Source: Dama dama
Taxonomy: Eukaryota; Chordata; Mammalia; Artiodactyla; Cervidae
Direction of reading: 5' to 3'
NCBI RefSeq assembly: GCF_033118175.1
Contig: NC_083696.1
Span: 33,961,001-34,025,000 of the forward strand
DNA: 64,000 bases
In this document: positions 46,085 through 57,825 of the stretch, piece after piece
Position numbering within the stretch: the first letter of the stretch is position 1
How the letters are laid out: every line of letters starts with the position of its first letter
The notes under the pieces: generated by a model
The model's database searches: none
Told to the model about the DNA's origin: nothing
The model's input: only the letters and a program-made list of their open reading frames with translations
Position numbers and translations under genes: made by a program

Positions 46085-46485
46085 GCTTCAACAACGCTTG
46101 CCTCTTTACTAGCCTTCAAATGCTCTAGCTCTTTTCTGCCTCAGGGCCTTTATGTTAATACATGCTCTTCTTTCTACCTGGAGGGCTCTTACCTCCCTCC
46201 ACTTCTTACTTAGGCAGTTCCAACCCAGTCACTCAAGGTTCATCTTGAAAGTGTCAGGACCTCAGAGAAAGCTGCTCTGATCCACTAGGAAATAACCCAC
46301 ATTATTCCCTTTATAGCACTATGTTTCTTTTCTTCATTGCTTAAACTCCATTTCTAATTGCAGCATTTCATAATGTAATCTCTGCCTTCTCCACCAGAGA
46401 AATCCCATGAGGGCAAGAATCTTTTCAGTTCTGTTCACTGTTGTACACCCAGCACCTAGCAGCTAGGTGCTCAATGAGCATTTTG
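46085..46485 (+). mobile_element. L2 3' end
   Basis: Classic L2 3' text: CCTCAGGGCCTTTATGTTAA, 'cccatgagggcaagaatcttttc', and CACCCAGCACCTAGCAGCTA ending in TGCTCAATGAGCATTTTG. Old, no frame. Confidence 0.7.
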
Positions 46486-47543
46486 TTTTAATTTATTTGT
46501 TAATTGAAGGATAATTGCTTTACAGAATCAGTGAGTATTTTTGGAATAAAATTATTGCCGTGTTACTCATTAGATAAAGAGAACCGATATATATTCTTAA
46601 GAAGTATGACTTTTGGTTGATTTTTTACATTTAAATTAAGATGGCAGGGATTTAACTTGATTTTTTCCCACTTAGCCATTTGTCCCATATCCTACCATTA
46701 TTCTGTAATTCAGTGTTTTCTCACTTTAAAATATTATAGTTAGTTATAATAAATTCTTAAATCTCTTTCTGGACTTCCTTTTTGGGTACATTGCTTTGTC
46801 AACCTAGGCACCATGACATGCTATTTTAATCACTTTTGCTGTATAGTATATAATTACTTGATAGGCACATTCTACTGCATCAACTTTTGTTTTTATCCTG
46901 TGTTCTCCCAGATAAAATTTTGACTATGTTGCTAAGTTCCAAAGAAGAAAACTCGATTGAAATTTTATTGAATGTACAAAGTAATATTTAGTATTGCCAT
47001 CTACAAACATGCTTTGTTCTATCCTTTTCAATATTTTATCATTCATTGATCCTGAAAATTACTAAATTTTATTCTTAGGGTTTTTTTTTATTGCTGTCAG
47101 GATAAAATGTTTTTTCTTATTATATCTTATATGTGTTAATTGATGATATAATGAAAAAACTAATTTGGGGTTTTGTATTATCATTTGTTTTGTACTTTTC
47201 TCATAAGTTTTCAGTTCTATTAGGTTTTTAAGATAAACTAATAACACCTTGTCACAAACCACTTTTAGTATGTTTATTCCAGGATGGAAATATTTCAAAG
47301 CTCTCATATTGTTCTAGGTTATATTTGTAGTTTGAGATTAGACATAAATATCTTATTTGCTTGTACTGTCCACAGTTACGGTTGTAAAATTGAATACAAG
47401 TGGAAATGTAGTTAACCGTTTAGGTTGCTCTAGAAAATGAATTAAAATTGGGATTTTTTCCCTCTTAAACCTTTCATAAAGGATATTGTAAATCAGACTT
47501 GACAAAACTATCTTAGTTCTAAAATGATGTTTTCCCTGTTTAG
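46486..47543. other. Intron end, little recognised
   Basis: A short L1 3'-like stretch (TTAATTGAAGGATAATTGCT at 46501) and old L1-like antisense text near 46720-47100. The last 200 bp before the exon look unique. Confidence 0.4.
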
Positions 47544-47645
47544 GAAGTAGTTCTAAAAGATGGAAGAATTGAAAGATTAAAGTTGGAACTTGAAAGAAAA
47601 GATGCTGAAATCCAGAAGCTGAAAAATGTGATTGCTCAGTGGGAG
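47544..47645 (+). CDS. GKAP1: GKAP1 coding exon (about residues 247-280)
   Basis: 102 bp, phase 0 at both ends, 34 codons, starting EVVLKDGRIERLKLELERKD and ending KNVIAQWE. The acceptor is TTTAG and the donor GAG/GTTTGT. The sequence is a clear amphipathic coiled coil, with hydrophobic residues spaced I-L-L-L-I-L-V-I among K/E/R. It belongs to the C-terminal coiled-coil region, which is probably used for self-association and kinase anchoring. Confidence 0.96.
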
Positions 47646-47799
47646 GTTTGTATATATTTAGTGTTGTAAACTAAAAAATTCTATAAATTTGTACATTTTC
47701 TGTTTTTATTATATGCAAATATGTTTAATATTTGATAGAAATAATATCTGCTATTTAGGTTTTCAGCTCATTGATTATATATAATCTAAATGATACCTT

Positions 47800-48770
47800 T
47801 TTATCATAGTAAAATAGATATAACATTAAATTTGCCATTTTGACCATTTTTAAGTGTATAATTCAGTGGCATTAAGTGTTGTATAACCATCACCACTATC
47901 TGTTTCCAGAAGGTTTTCATCATCCCAAACAGACACTCTGTACCCATTGAACTCCCTATTTCTCCTTGTACTGCAGTCCTTGACCTCTACTCTCTGTGAA
48001 TTTGCCTGTTCTAGGTACTTCATATAAGTGGAATCATATGGTATTTGTCCTTTCGTGGTCTGACTTACTTCACCTGCCATAATGTTTTCAACATGTATAT
48101 CCACGTTGTAGCATATAATGCAGAATGTCACTCCTTTTTATGGCTGAATAATAATACTCCACTGTGTGTTTATACCACTCTTTTTTATTCACCTGTTGAA
48201 GGACACTCATGTTGCTTCCATCTTTTGGCTATTGTGAATAATATAGCCATGAACATTGATGTCAAGTATCTTGAGTCCTGGCTTTCCTTTCTTTTGGTAT
48301 ATACCTAAGAGTGGAATTGTTGGATCATATGGTAGTTCTGTTTAACTTTTTTGAAATTTTTAAATGTTTTTAATTGGACTGTAATTGGTTTGCAGTGTTG
48401 TGTTAGTTTCTGCTGTACAGCAGTGTGAATCGGCTCCATGTGTGCATCCTTACCTCCCTCTGGAGCATGCCCCCGCCCCACCCTTCCGTCATCACAGAGC
48501 ACCAGGCTGTGCTCGCTGTGCTGAGTAGCACTTCCCGCTAGCTGTCTGCTTTACACATGATAGTGTGTATAATGTCAGTGCTACTCTCAACTCATGTGGT
48601 AATTCTCTTTAACTTTTTACGGAACCGTCAGACTTTCCCATAGCAGTTGCACCATGTTACTTTTCCCCCAGCAGTGCATAAGGTTACCAGTTTCTTCATA
48701 TCCTCACCAACACATGTTATTTATACAGTTTATTTTAACCACAAAACTATTACTCTTCTCCTTTGTCAGG
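47800..48770 (-). mobile_element. Old L1 3' region split by a younger L1 fragment
   Basis: Minus-strand L1MA/MB-type text (TAATTCAGTGGCATTAAGTG, CATATAAGTGGAATCATATG). It is interrupted at 48352-48597 and resumes with GTCAGACTTTCCCATAGCAG. Confidence 0.7.
48352..48597 (-). mobile_element. L1 3' end (cetartiodactyl type)
   Basis: Reverse-orientation tail: TTGTGTTAGTTTCTGCTGTA, then CAGAGCACCAGGCTGTGCTC. Near-identical 21 bp flanks at 48331-48351 and 48598-48618 (two mismatches, both starting GGTA and ending AACTTTTT) form a target duplication. Confidence 0.8.
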
Positions 48771-51378
48771 CTTTAAAAAAAATCTCTTATTCATTTCAAG
48801 TAGCATTCTTTTTTTGAACTAATATTTATTCACTCAACGATTATTTGTTGAATGCCTATAATACGCCAAGTGCTTTTCTGGGCCCTATATATGTACTAAT
48901 GAAGAAAAAAATGTCAGGTTCCAGCTCTAATGGTTCTTACATTTCCCTTCCTCCTGTACTCATGCCTTTAAGAATCATCCCTGTTAAAAACCCTCCTGAA
49001 CTTCACCCACTTCTCCCTTTTCTTGTCATTTATATTTTATTTTGCTTTTGTTGAGCACTTAGCATGAGTTAGGCACAGTGAATGCAAAGGTGAATTAGTA
49101 AGAAGCTTGTAGTCTAATGGAGAAAATAAATCATGTAAATAATTGCAGTACAATGCAGAATTTGTGACAGATTTGACAGAGTGTTCTAGAAACAGGAATG
49201 AATCTGTTGCTGCTATTGAAAATTGCTAAGGATTTCACCCAAAAAAAAAGATAGTTTTCCCACATTGAACAGTGCATACAAAGGGAAGAGAATGGGAGGA
49301 AATGCATTGTTGCTGACATTTAGAGAAATGGGAAGTTGTAGGAGAGATTAGAGACGTTAGTTGAGGTGAGATTATTAAGGTATTTGCATTTTAGACAAGG
49401 AGAGGGCAGTAAAGGTTTTAGAAGGAAAATGACCCGAGAGTTGTTTTATGGAAGATGATGCACCTAGCTAAGACCTGGAATGAAGACAAATCTGGTTACA
49501 TAATTAACAGGTATTGAGTGTTAAGAGGAAGAACACGTTTTTAACTGGTTTGGGAAATGGGAACTAACAGATTCCATGTTGAGTTGGACATGTTGAGTTT
49601 GAAATGGCTGTGGATGTGGGCATAGATGTTCGGGATGTTGAACATCTGTGTTGGACCCTGTGGAGTCACAACATACGTGTATTTAACTTTGTGTTCTCTT
49701 TTTCATGATGTTAAAAGTACTAATGAGGACACTATATTCCATATGTTGTTATAAATTGCATAGTACTAGGATTTTATACTTTTAGGTTTTCACAGATATT
49801 AATATATTTCCTGTTCAGGACTATATATGCAAAACTATGTTATTTTTATGAGCAGTATAAAGAATTTTCATGGATAATTTTGCTCATTTACAATCTTTCC
49901 TTTATGAACTGGCTAGACCTTGAAGAGTAACTAACGATATGCCTCCCTATATACCCTGATCGGAACCTTGGACAAAGGCTTGAGCTCAAGAAACAGTTTG
50001 ATGAGATATTAACGTTGATCGAAGCCCTGAGAGAATTTTGTAATGGATACAGTTCTGTATTCCCAGTAGATACATTTCTGTATTCCTAATGAGTACAGTT
50101 GTAATTGACTGTGTATGTTTTCCCTTCATATTTTTGTGTTTCTGGGGACTTATCTCCCCCCTTCATTTCCTAGCTTCTCAAAATTCCACAAGTCCTACAA
50201 CCTTTTATGTTCACTGTGCTTGCTGCTTCCATTCAGTGTGTTGTCTGCAGTATCACTGAATAACATTATTGCTTTATCCTCAGCAATTTACTGGACATAG
50301 TACCTAGTAAAACTCATCTGCTGGACTTAATTTAAAATACATCAAATTTGTTTTATAAGGAAGATTTTTGAATCTGGTAACTTCTGTACATATCTATGTA
50401 CATGTTGAGAGAAGAAATGACAAGTTTCTTATATTGATCTATTTTCTTTGACCTCCTCTATTTCTATAATTATTAAATATATTGTTTTCTCTAATGTATT
50501 AATTTATTAAATATTTATAAATAGTTCAGTGTGTGCTATATGTTGAATAAAGGTACTATAGGGGGAAAATTATCTGGAATCTGGATGTTAATGTGGGAAT
50601 ACAATTCCTAAATTGTTTATAATGTATAATTGTGTCATTTGTGTAGTTTGAAAAGAAGCCATTTTTTAAAAGTTGAAAATAACTGAAAAATATTTCAGTA
50701 AATTACTCATTTCAGCCAAAAATTATTTTAACAGTATTTAGTTAATGAAATAACAAAAGATTAGTAAAGCCTTAACTGAGCAAATACAGAACTGTACTGT
50801 ATAGTAACCACTACATGTGGTATAAAATTAATATGCTACATGAATTTTAAATAAAAATAAATTTTTAATTTGTATAAGTAAAGGTTAAATAAATTAAATT
50901 TTTAATTTAATAAAACTAAATACAATTAAAAGTCATTTTCTCAGTAACACTGGCTACATTTCTAGTAGTTAGCAGTCACATATTGAACAGTGGCAATTAT
51001 AGAAAAGATAGAGTTCTAGTATAGTACTGTATAGAACTGTGCATCATTTTTCTTTTTGTTTTCATGTAATTATTTTGAATTGTATAAGGATTTTATTCAA
51101 GGAGGAAAAGTGACTCTTAAGAAAAATTTAGTTTTATTCTCTTTTCTCCACTTTTATTCTACTCTATTTATTCAGTCACCTGTAATATTGATATATATAT
51201 ATTATTATACTGGGGATTTAAATAATATTTCTGAATACATTTTCCTTCATCTTGTTTCTTTCAGAAGTAATTTATGTCTTTGAGCAAGTCTAGAATTCAT
51301 AGTTCCATAAATTGTTAGTAAGGCATTTATCACATCATATACTTTTTAAAAAATTAAATCTTTTTATTTGATTATTAG

Positions 51379-51442
51379 GCAAAGTATAAAGAAGTAAAGG
51401 CAAGAAATGCACAGTTATTGAAAATGCTTCAGGAAGGTGAAA
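51379..51442 (+). CDS. GKAP1: GKAP1 coding exon (about residues 281-301)
   Basis: 64 bp: 21 codons (AKYKEVKARNAQLLKMLQEG then E) plus the first base of a Met codon. The exon therefore ends in phase 1. The acceptor is ATTATTAG and the donor AA/GTAAGT, a strong site. The encoded stretch continues the coiled coil. Confidence 0.95.
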
Positions 51443-54293
51443 GTAAGTGATTTCTGTTTTTAGAATTAATCTTAAAAATATTTGAAGGTAACTTTCCAAG
51501 ATGTATGATTTATTAACTCAACAAAATAAAAGGTTTCCCAAAATGGTAGAAACTGGATTGTTTTTGATAATTTTAGGATTGCAAAGTCTGTCTTACAGCA
51601 CCTTAGTATTACCCAAGTTTACAACTATTGAAGTAAGAAACTCTTGAAATTTCAATTCTTATGAATTATTGGACCACATTTAGAGGGAAAACAGGAATAA
51701 CATTTTCTTAAGATTCTATTTATTAGTAGAGGAGAAGGCCTATCATCATTTCAGCTTTTCCTTCTCCCCTGTCTCCCTGTCCCCACTCTTCATACTTTTG
51801 TGGCCACTCTAAACTTTAGGCTATAGATCACCAGTGGGAAGCCAAGGAACTCAGTCGAAAATGACTAGAGATAATACTGGAGAAGGAAATGGCAACCCAC
51901 TCCAGTGTTCTTGCCTGGAGAATCCCAGGGACGGCGGAACCTCGTGGGCTGCTGTCTTTGGGGTCGCACAGAGTCGGCCACGACTGAAGCGACTTAGCAA
52001 CAGCCGCAGAGATAATAACGTTAGTAAAGTTGGTGTTATATGAAACTCCCCTAATCAGCTGCATTTCTGATTATGTATACCAAATGGCATTGGTCTTGAA
52101 AGCTATGTGAAAAATTTACGTTAAGAACAAGTTTGTATTAAATTTGTAAAAGAAAATGATGAGCCATATAAGACATAAAGACATGAATAGATGAGAAAAT
52201 CTTTTATATAGATGAAATTAAGTGTAACAAACAATTTCTCTTGTTAACAAATGTTAATGAAATCCCAAATATAGCTCCTGTGAGTACTGTATAGCACTTA
52301 AGAAATTAAGAATTTATGAACCACACCTTAAAAGATAAGTAAACAAGATACCTAAAATTGTTTCAGATATGAAGATAGTAGGAGTGGAATCGTCCAAGCA
52401 AAACTTAAACTATATTAAATAGCAGTTATTAAAACAATATGAGTAAAAACCAGAAATCCTGTCCAATTGAATAGAATAGATAGTCTTATAGTCAAACATT
52501 TTTTATAATTTTACTATTTTTATAATGTAACTTAACTGTTACACAGCTTAACTATGATAAAAATAGAAGTTAAATGATAATGGGAAATGACATTATTTGA
52601 AGTTAGACATCAGCATCCTGAGATGAATTTAGATTTATGCATGTCACTGAGCTCCATGTGGATCATTTCATGAATAACATTATGAAAATAAAATAATGTT
52701 TACAAGATACAGTTCTAATTGAAGAAATTAAGGGTATCATTGAATACTGGATGTATGATTTTTAAATATGTAAAAATAAAGTAATATTCCTTAGGGAAAC
52801 AGTTGTGAAAAGTGAGAAAGTTAACTGATAAAAACTTATTATCAAAAATAGACTAAAATGGCTACCGTAAGTAATATCAGTGTCCATACTCCATACTATA
52901 AGTCGTCCAAGTAGAATAATTTTATATAGAACTATTACATGAAAAATATGGTACATTAGAGTATACAGATGTTAGCATTTATAATATAAATATAAATGTA
53001 AATATAGTCAGTTCTATTATAATACAATATGTGTTCCTAAAAATCACTAACCTTTACAAAATCATATAAAGACCACAAAATTTATAGAGGAAATGGAATT
53101 AGCATACAACATTTAAAGATTTCATCGGTGACATGAAAAAAAATGGGAACTTAATTAAAAAGTAACAGTTTTTTTCATGTTAAAATGGTTAAACACATAA
53201 GTACTATAATAAATATGGCACTTTACTTTGAAGACAACCTAAAGTTTGCTGTAGAAGTTGGTTTTAGAAGGGTTGCAACTTGTGTTGTTACTATTAAGTG
53301 ATGGAAGGATGGACAGTAGGTGTGGTTCTTCACATAGTGAACTGAAATAGTTGGTAGGTAATTTCAGGTGTGTGCATGGCTGCAGTTTTCTGTATTCATG
53401 AAATTGTGCTTAAAACAAGTATACAATTCATGTTATGTTCAAGTTGTTCTCTGATGTATCAGTCTCTTTGAAACACAAAACAGCATTACAGAAAAACTGT
53501 AGTTAAAATATGACATAATTGTTAAAAATCACTTGTTTCTCAATGAGGGTGCATAATTCTGAGGATGAAGGAGTAGAAAGTATAATTTGTAAAAGTTCTC
53601 AGTTTGAGTCTTGAGAGAGTGTGATATGTTTCTTGACACAGCATCTCACCTTAGTGCATATCAAACTGGGAAAAATTTGAATGACACTGTTACATTGGAA
53701 GAGCTGTGGTGATAGAGATTTCTTGCTTTCCTAAAGAGGGAAAAACCTTTAGATAAGTGAATAGTTCTGAAACTATAGATGTTACATGATTAACTGTGCT
53801 CATATGAGCTACATTTATTTGATAGTGCTTTAATGGTATGAAAAGTCAGATGAAAATAATTTTTGTGGGCCTTAGAGTATGCACCATTGACAATTTTAAC
53901 AACAAAAAAACCACGCTACGTTGTTTTTAAAATCTTGCTTTGACTAGTCTAGATAGTTAAAGTTTTTTTCCCTATGTGAAATGTTTTATTTACTCTGTCC
54001 TTATCCTTTTTAGTATAGATGGAAAAAATTAATCTTTTATCATATCTGTACAATTAATATTTTACCACCATGGAAAATGTAAATTTTCCAATGAAAACTG
54101 CTGTGGTGATAATAATGATCAGAATTTACCAGTGGAAATAAAGAGGTATATATAGGTTCAGGAATACAGTCATTAAGTATGAGGACAATTTAATCTTTGC
54201 CTGACTGCACTGCTGTCTTGGTTCACCAAAAAGTATTATTAAAGTATCTGAGTGATTGAAAAGATTATACTGCTATTTTTCCTTTTTTGTCAG
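51443..54293 (+). other. GKAP1 intron, 2.85 kb
   Basis: GT-AG. Holds one SINE at 51877-52007. The rest (52018-54293) is AT-rich and I recognise no element or exon in it. Confidence 0.8.
51877..52007 (+). mobile_element. 5'-truncated BovA-type SINE
   Basis: Plus-strand, starting at CTGGAGAAGGAAATGGCAAC and ending GAAGCGACTTAGCAACAGC. Exact duplication AGAGATAATA at 51867-51876 and 52008-52017. It is CpG-retaining and looks young. Confidence 0.95.
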
Positions 54294-54364
54294 TGAAAGA
54301 TAAAGCAGAAATACTTCTGCAAGTTGATGAATCACAAAGTATCAAGAATGAGCTAACAATACAG
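54294..54364 (+). CDS. GKAP1: GKAP1 coding exon (about residues 302-325)
   Basis: 71 bp: completes the split Met codon, then 23 codons KDKAEILLQVDESQSIKNEL to TIQ. The acceptor is TTTTTGTCAG and the donor CAG/GTAAGG. Ends in phase 0. Skipping this exon (71 bp) would shift the frame unless the previous 64 bp exon were skipped with it (135 bp together). Confidence 0.95.
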
Positions 54365-54998
54365 GTAAGGAAAACTATTTATTCTTTTGTCCTGAATTAG
54401 GAAACTGACAGCCCTTCAGTACTGCAAAAACAATGTTTTAAACCATACTTCATTATCACTGTGCCGTGCTGTAGCAAATGAATGAAGATTCTATTTACTG
54501 TGCTAAGAGAGGTGTGTATGTCCTAAAGAATAGGGGAAGATAAGGTTGTATTTTAGTTGATGTGGACTATGAATATAGGGATAGAAAGGGCAGATAGAAT
54601 TTCCCGTGTGGCTGTAGCAAATGAATGAAGATTCTATTTACTGTGCTAAGAGAGGTGTGTATGTCCTAAAGAATAGGGGAAGATACGGTTGTATTTTAGT
54701 TGATGTGGACTATGAATATAGGGATAGAAAGGGCAGATAGAATTTCCCGTGTTCACGTACTTGATTTTTTCCCCTTCCCATCCTTATCCTGTGATCTTGT
54801 CTTAGAACAGTGAACTTGTCCTGCCTATCTTTATAATATACAGCTGAGCAAAATGCCTAATTGAAATTGTATGTGGGGAGAGAGGTTCTCTTCTGATGCT
54901 CATTAATCTAGTAGTGAAAAATCATCATTGCAAATAAGTGTTAAGAAATAAAGAGTATTGATCAAAAAAGTCTCTTTTAATTGAATATTTGGTTATAG
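54365..54998 (+). other. GKAP1 intron, 634 bp, with tandem duplication
   Basis: GT-AG. More than a third is a tandem duplication (54469-54754); without the extra copy the intron would be 491 bp. No mobile element recognised. Confidence 0.9.
54469..54754. repeat. 143 bp tandem duplication
   Basis: Two adjacent copies, about 54469-54611 and 54612-54754. CTGTAGCAAATGAATGAAGA begins each, and the copies differ only at 54543 (A) and 54686 (C) as far as I read. CCCGTGT ends each copy, and CCGTG before the first copy gives junction microhomology. Confidence 0.95.
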
Positions 54999-55076
54999 GT
55001 AACTTCACTTCATGCTGCATTAGAACAAGAAAGATCTAAAGTGAAAGTGTTACAAGCAGAATTAGCCAAATATCAG
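54999..55076 (+). CDS. GKAP1: GKAP1 coding exon (about residues 326-351)
   Basis: 78 bp, phase 0 at both ends, 26 codons: VTSLHAALEQERSKVKVLQA then ELAKYQ. The acceptor is GGTTATAG and the donor CAG/GTATGC. A further coiled-coil heptad pattern (L-A-L-V-V-L-L). This exon can be skipped in frame. Confidence 0.96.
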
Positions 55077-56279
55077 GTATGCTTTTGTAAGTGTTTTCAT
55101 CACAAATAATACATTTAGAATAGATATATACGTGTGAGGATAAATGTATTATTTTATTCTTAGGCCACAGTTTATTCACCAAATTTGTTATTATTGGTTA
55201 TGTAGTTTACATATTAGGAAATGTTTACTCTAGATATTGGTGTATACAGCAATAACTAAAGGAATTCAGCGTGGTCTTTGGTGCTACACAGATGATGTGG
55301 TGTATGTGCCAGTGCATCCTACTGAGGGAAGGTACATAGTGATGCTCCTCCCGTGACATTGTGAGTTTGATCACTGGGGTGCAGCAGTATCTTTTAGATA
55401 TCTTACGGTAAAGATATCTCCCCCCTTTGTAATCAATAAATAATATGTGGTATTATAGTTTGAGATTGTGTGAATATTCTTTTTTACTCAATGGTTTTAG
55501 CATCCATTGATGATATTTGTAACAGTTATTATTTTGGTAGTTGCAAAAGAGTGATTTTTCTAATTCTGTCATTTCTTCTGCATTTACAAGCTGGCATTGA
55601 GTATTTTTTTCTGGATGAAGCCATAAATAATGTCATGGCTTTCTTTCAGTATATGTGTACATGTGTGAATATATACAAACACATATATATTTGTGTATAC
55701 ATATGTATATGTGTCTATGTCATGATATAAAATTAGTTAATTAATGTGGAGTCATAGTCAAAAAAGTTTGAAAGAGAACATAAAAGTTTTTTAGCTCTAG
55801 CTTTTGACATCTCATCAGTCCAGGAAGGAAGATTCCCTTTGGGAAGCTTTGAAAAGGATTGTTGGATTATTATTATTTTTAAAAAAACTCTTGTTTAGAA
55901 GCAAAGTAAGAGTTTTAAGCTGTATAACATTGGTAAATATGTATAGTGAGTATCTACCTTGTGGAAAGTTTTTTAGTAACTTTATTTTTTATCTCCCTTC
56001 TGTCAGGAAATAAATCTTGTTTTTAATACCTGTCATTATACATCTCAAGTTTTACATAACCTCTTCAGGTTTTTTCCCTCTGGATAAATCTTTTCAAAGC
56101 TTTTATTTGTTCAGGAGTGAATAATAGCATTCTTTATTTGATTTTTTTTTAAGAAGGTTGTTATAGTTATGTTTTTGAACTCTGAGAGGGAAGTTATAGG
56201 CAGAAAACGGATGGAACAAAGAGAAGCTGCCAACATTATTAAATGGGTCTGGGTTCCTTGTGCCCCTCATATAACCACC

Positions 56280-56480
56280 ACTCTGAGAAATGTACTTTCA
56301 CAGGCAAGTCATTCCCAAATTTGGCTGATCATCAGAATCTCTTGGGAACTTTTTGAATTACAGATTGTTTAGCCCACTCCTAATTATCATAAATAAATAG
56401 ATTGGGACAAAGTCTGGGCATCAGAATTTTTAAAATATTACTACTTAGGTGATTCTAGTGATTAAGTTTAGGTATCTTTG
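56280..56480 (+). mobile_element. MER5-like (hAT-Charlie) remnant
   Basis: Text GCTGATCATCAGAATCTCTT, 'gggaactttttgaattacagatt', and GGCATCAGAATTTTTAAAAT follows the MER5A order. Old and partial. Confidence 0.55.
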
Positions 56481-56536
56481 CCATAGTTTATAAAAATGAA
56501 AGATTATTAAATTATTATAAATACCTTATACCATTA

Positions 56537-56740
56537 GTGTTAATCAGTCATGTCTGACTCTTTGTGAGCCCATGGACTGTAGCCTGCCGGGCTCCTCTGT
56601 CCATGGAATTCTCCAGGCAAGAATACTAGAGTGGGTAGCCATTCCCTTCTCTAGGGAGTCTTCCCAACCCAGGGATCAAACCCAGATCTCCCACATTCAG
56701 GCAGATTCTTTACCAACTGAGCCACCAGGGAAGCCCCGAT
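56537..56740 (-). mobile_element. Bov-tA SINE
   Basis: Reverse-orientation SINE with head ending GAGCCACCAGGGAAGCCCC. ACCATTA at 56530-56536 and 56744-56750 is the likely duplication. Confidence 0.92.
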
Positions 56741-57486
56741 CAAACCATTATTTATAGTTAAAATGGAGGGTAGAATAGTTATGGATGATTAAATTTTCTT
56801 TTTTGTACCTTTGTGCTTTTCATATTTTTAAAATAAATATTTGCTTTTTGAATCAGAGTAAGGCAGAAAATGTTACTTTAAAAGTAATTAATGAAAAATT
56901 ACTTTCTGGCTTTTAAGCTCCCTTTCTCTTTCTTTGGCTCAAGTTAAATACCATTGATAGAGTTTCATTTGGGGCAAATTAAATATAGATTTTTATATGT
57001 CACTGAGCAATATGAAAAGTATAATATTCTTTTCAACCCATTGATGAACAAAATCAGATTTCTAATGCTTTCTTACATGAACAGAACTATACAACACTTG
57101 AATTGGAAATCAAATTACCCAAAGGGGTAGCAAAGCAATTCCCCAAATTTGCTGATCATATGGAGCAAGTTGTTTATTTTAGCATAGATCAAAATTTTTA
57201 TTTTTTAAAAAGATCTGGGACAGTGCAGATGAGCTCTAAAAAATAAGATACGGGTAATCATAGTAAGTCCAGACTAATTCAGATAGATGGCTGTTTTCTA
57301 CAACCTACTTTAACCATTGATAAAAGCCATGTAAAAATAATTTGGTTAATTCAAATTTGCAACAAACTCAAAAAGAAGTTCCTTCCTTTTCATAGTCAAA
57401 AATGCCTTTGATCTCATTTATTCTTAAAAGGAAACTTCCCTCCAAAATGTCACTTTTTAAATAATTTACCCTATTTCTCTTTGCAG

Positions 57487-57534
57487 GGTGGCAGAAAAGG
57501 GAAAAGAAACTCTGAATCCGACCAGTATAGGTGA
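57487..57534 (+). CDS. GKAP1: GKAP1 terminal coding exon (last 15 residues and stop)
   Basis: Acceptor TTTGCAG, then 15 codons GGRKGKRNSESDQYR and TGA at 57532-57534. This is a basic then Ser/Asp/Glu-rich tail, matching the GKAP1 C-terminus as I recall it apart from the penultimate residue (Y here). With this exon, 171 residues of the protein are in the window, out of about 366 remembered for human. Confidence 0.96.
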   Translation, partial: GGRKGKRNSESDQYR

Positions 57535-57589
57535 TTCCATTAGCCTTTGAGGTCAACACAAAAGGAAAACTTTCAGGGTTTTACAAAAA

Positions 57590-57597
57590 TGTATATA
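57590..57597 (+). promoter_or_regulatory. Possible Pumilio-binding element in the 3' UTR
   Basis: TGTATATA fits the known UGUANAUA consensus bound by Pumilio proteins, which repress or destabilise mRNAs. It lies on the sense strand 56 bases after the stop. Such an 8-mer occurs by chance in AT-rich DNA, so this is a candidate only. Confidence 0.4.
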
Positions 57598-57783
57598 TTT
57601 AATGCTGTGCAACTGCTGAACTATGCAGTTTTTGTTGAAGAAATTTAAAATGATTAGCTCACTAACTGTATAATTTTATGTCCTTTTGGCTTAAAGTGAA
57701 AAGAAGAAAAACAGAATTCCAGCAGAACTCACTGATTATTGTATACTATTCATACTTCTTATCACTTTAGTTTTTCATCAGTC

Positions 57784-57789
57784 AATAAA
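57784..57789 (+). terminator. GKAP1 polyadenylation signal
   Basis: Canonical AATAAA, followed about 22 bases later by a GT/T-rich stretch (TATGTTTGGTTTTTT, 57811-57825), as expected for cleavage near 57800-57810. Confidence 0.8.
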
Positions 57790-57825
57790 ATTAATTTACT
57801 CTTCCATTAATATGTTTGGTTTTTT

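Larger units (their letters stand above)
31943..47543 (+). other. GKAP1 intron, 15.6 kb, GC-AG
   Basis: Intron between the exons ending at 31942 and starting at 47544. It begins GCATGT and ends TTTAG. It hosts old DNA transposons, a CHR SINE, Bov-tA SINEs, L2 remnants, a 5.7 kb L1/BovB composite, and a SINE split by BovB, all listed separately. 33000-34380 and 36480-36980 show no nameable element beyond AT-rich sequence. Confidence 0.85.
47646..51378 (+). other. GKAP1 intron, 3.7 kb
   Basis: GT-AG. Contains an old minus-strand L1 (47800-48330, resuming 48619-48770) interrupted by a younger L1 3' fragment (48352-48597), and MIR/L2-like text at 48810-49090. Nothing else is recognised from 49100 to 51378 except AT-rich sequence and a short TATATATATATT run at 51191. 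Confidence 0.8.
55077..57486 (+). other. Last GKAP1 intron, 2.4 kb
   Basis: GT-AG, ending TTTGCAG. Contains an old unclassified stretch at 55450-55730, a MER5-like remnant (56280-56480) and a SINE (56537-56740). 56760-57486 shows nothing recognised. Confidence 0.8.
57535..57810 (+). other. GKAP1 3' UTR
   Basis: About 270 bases from the stop to a predicted cleavage site near 57800-57815. AT-rich, no repeat inside. A TGTATATA motif lies at 57590-57597. Confidence 0.8.
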
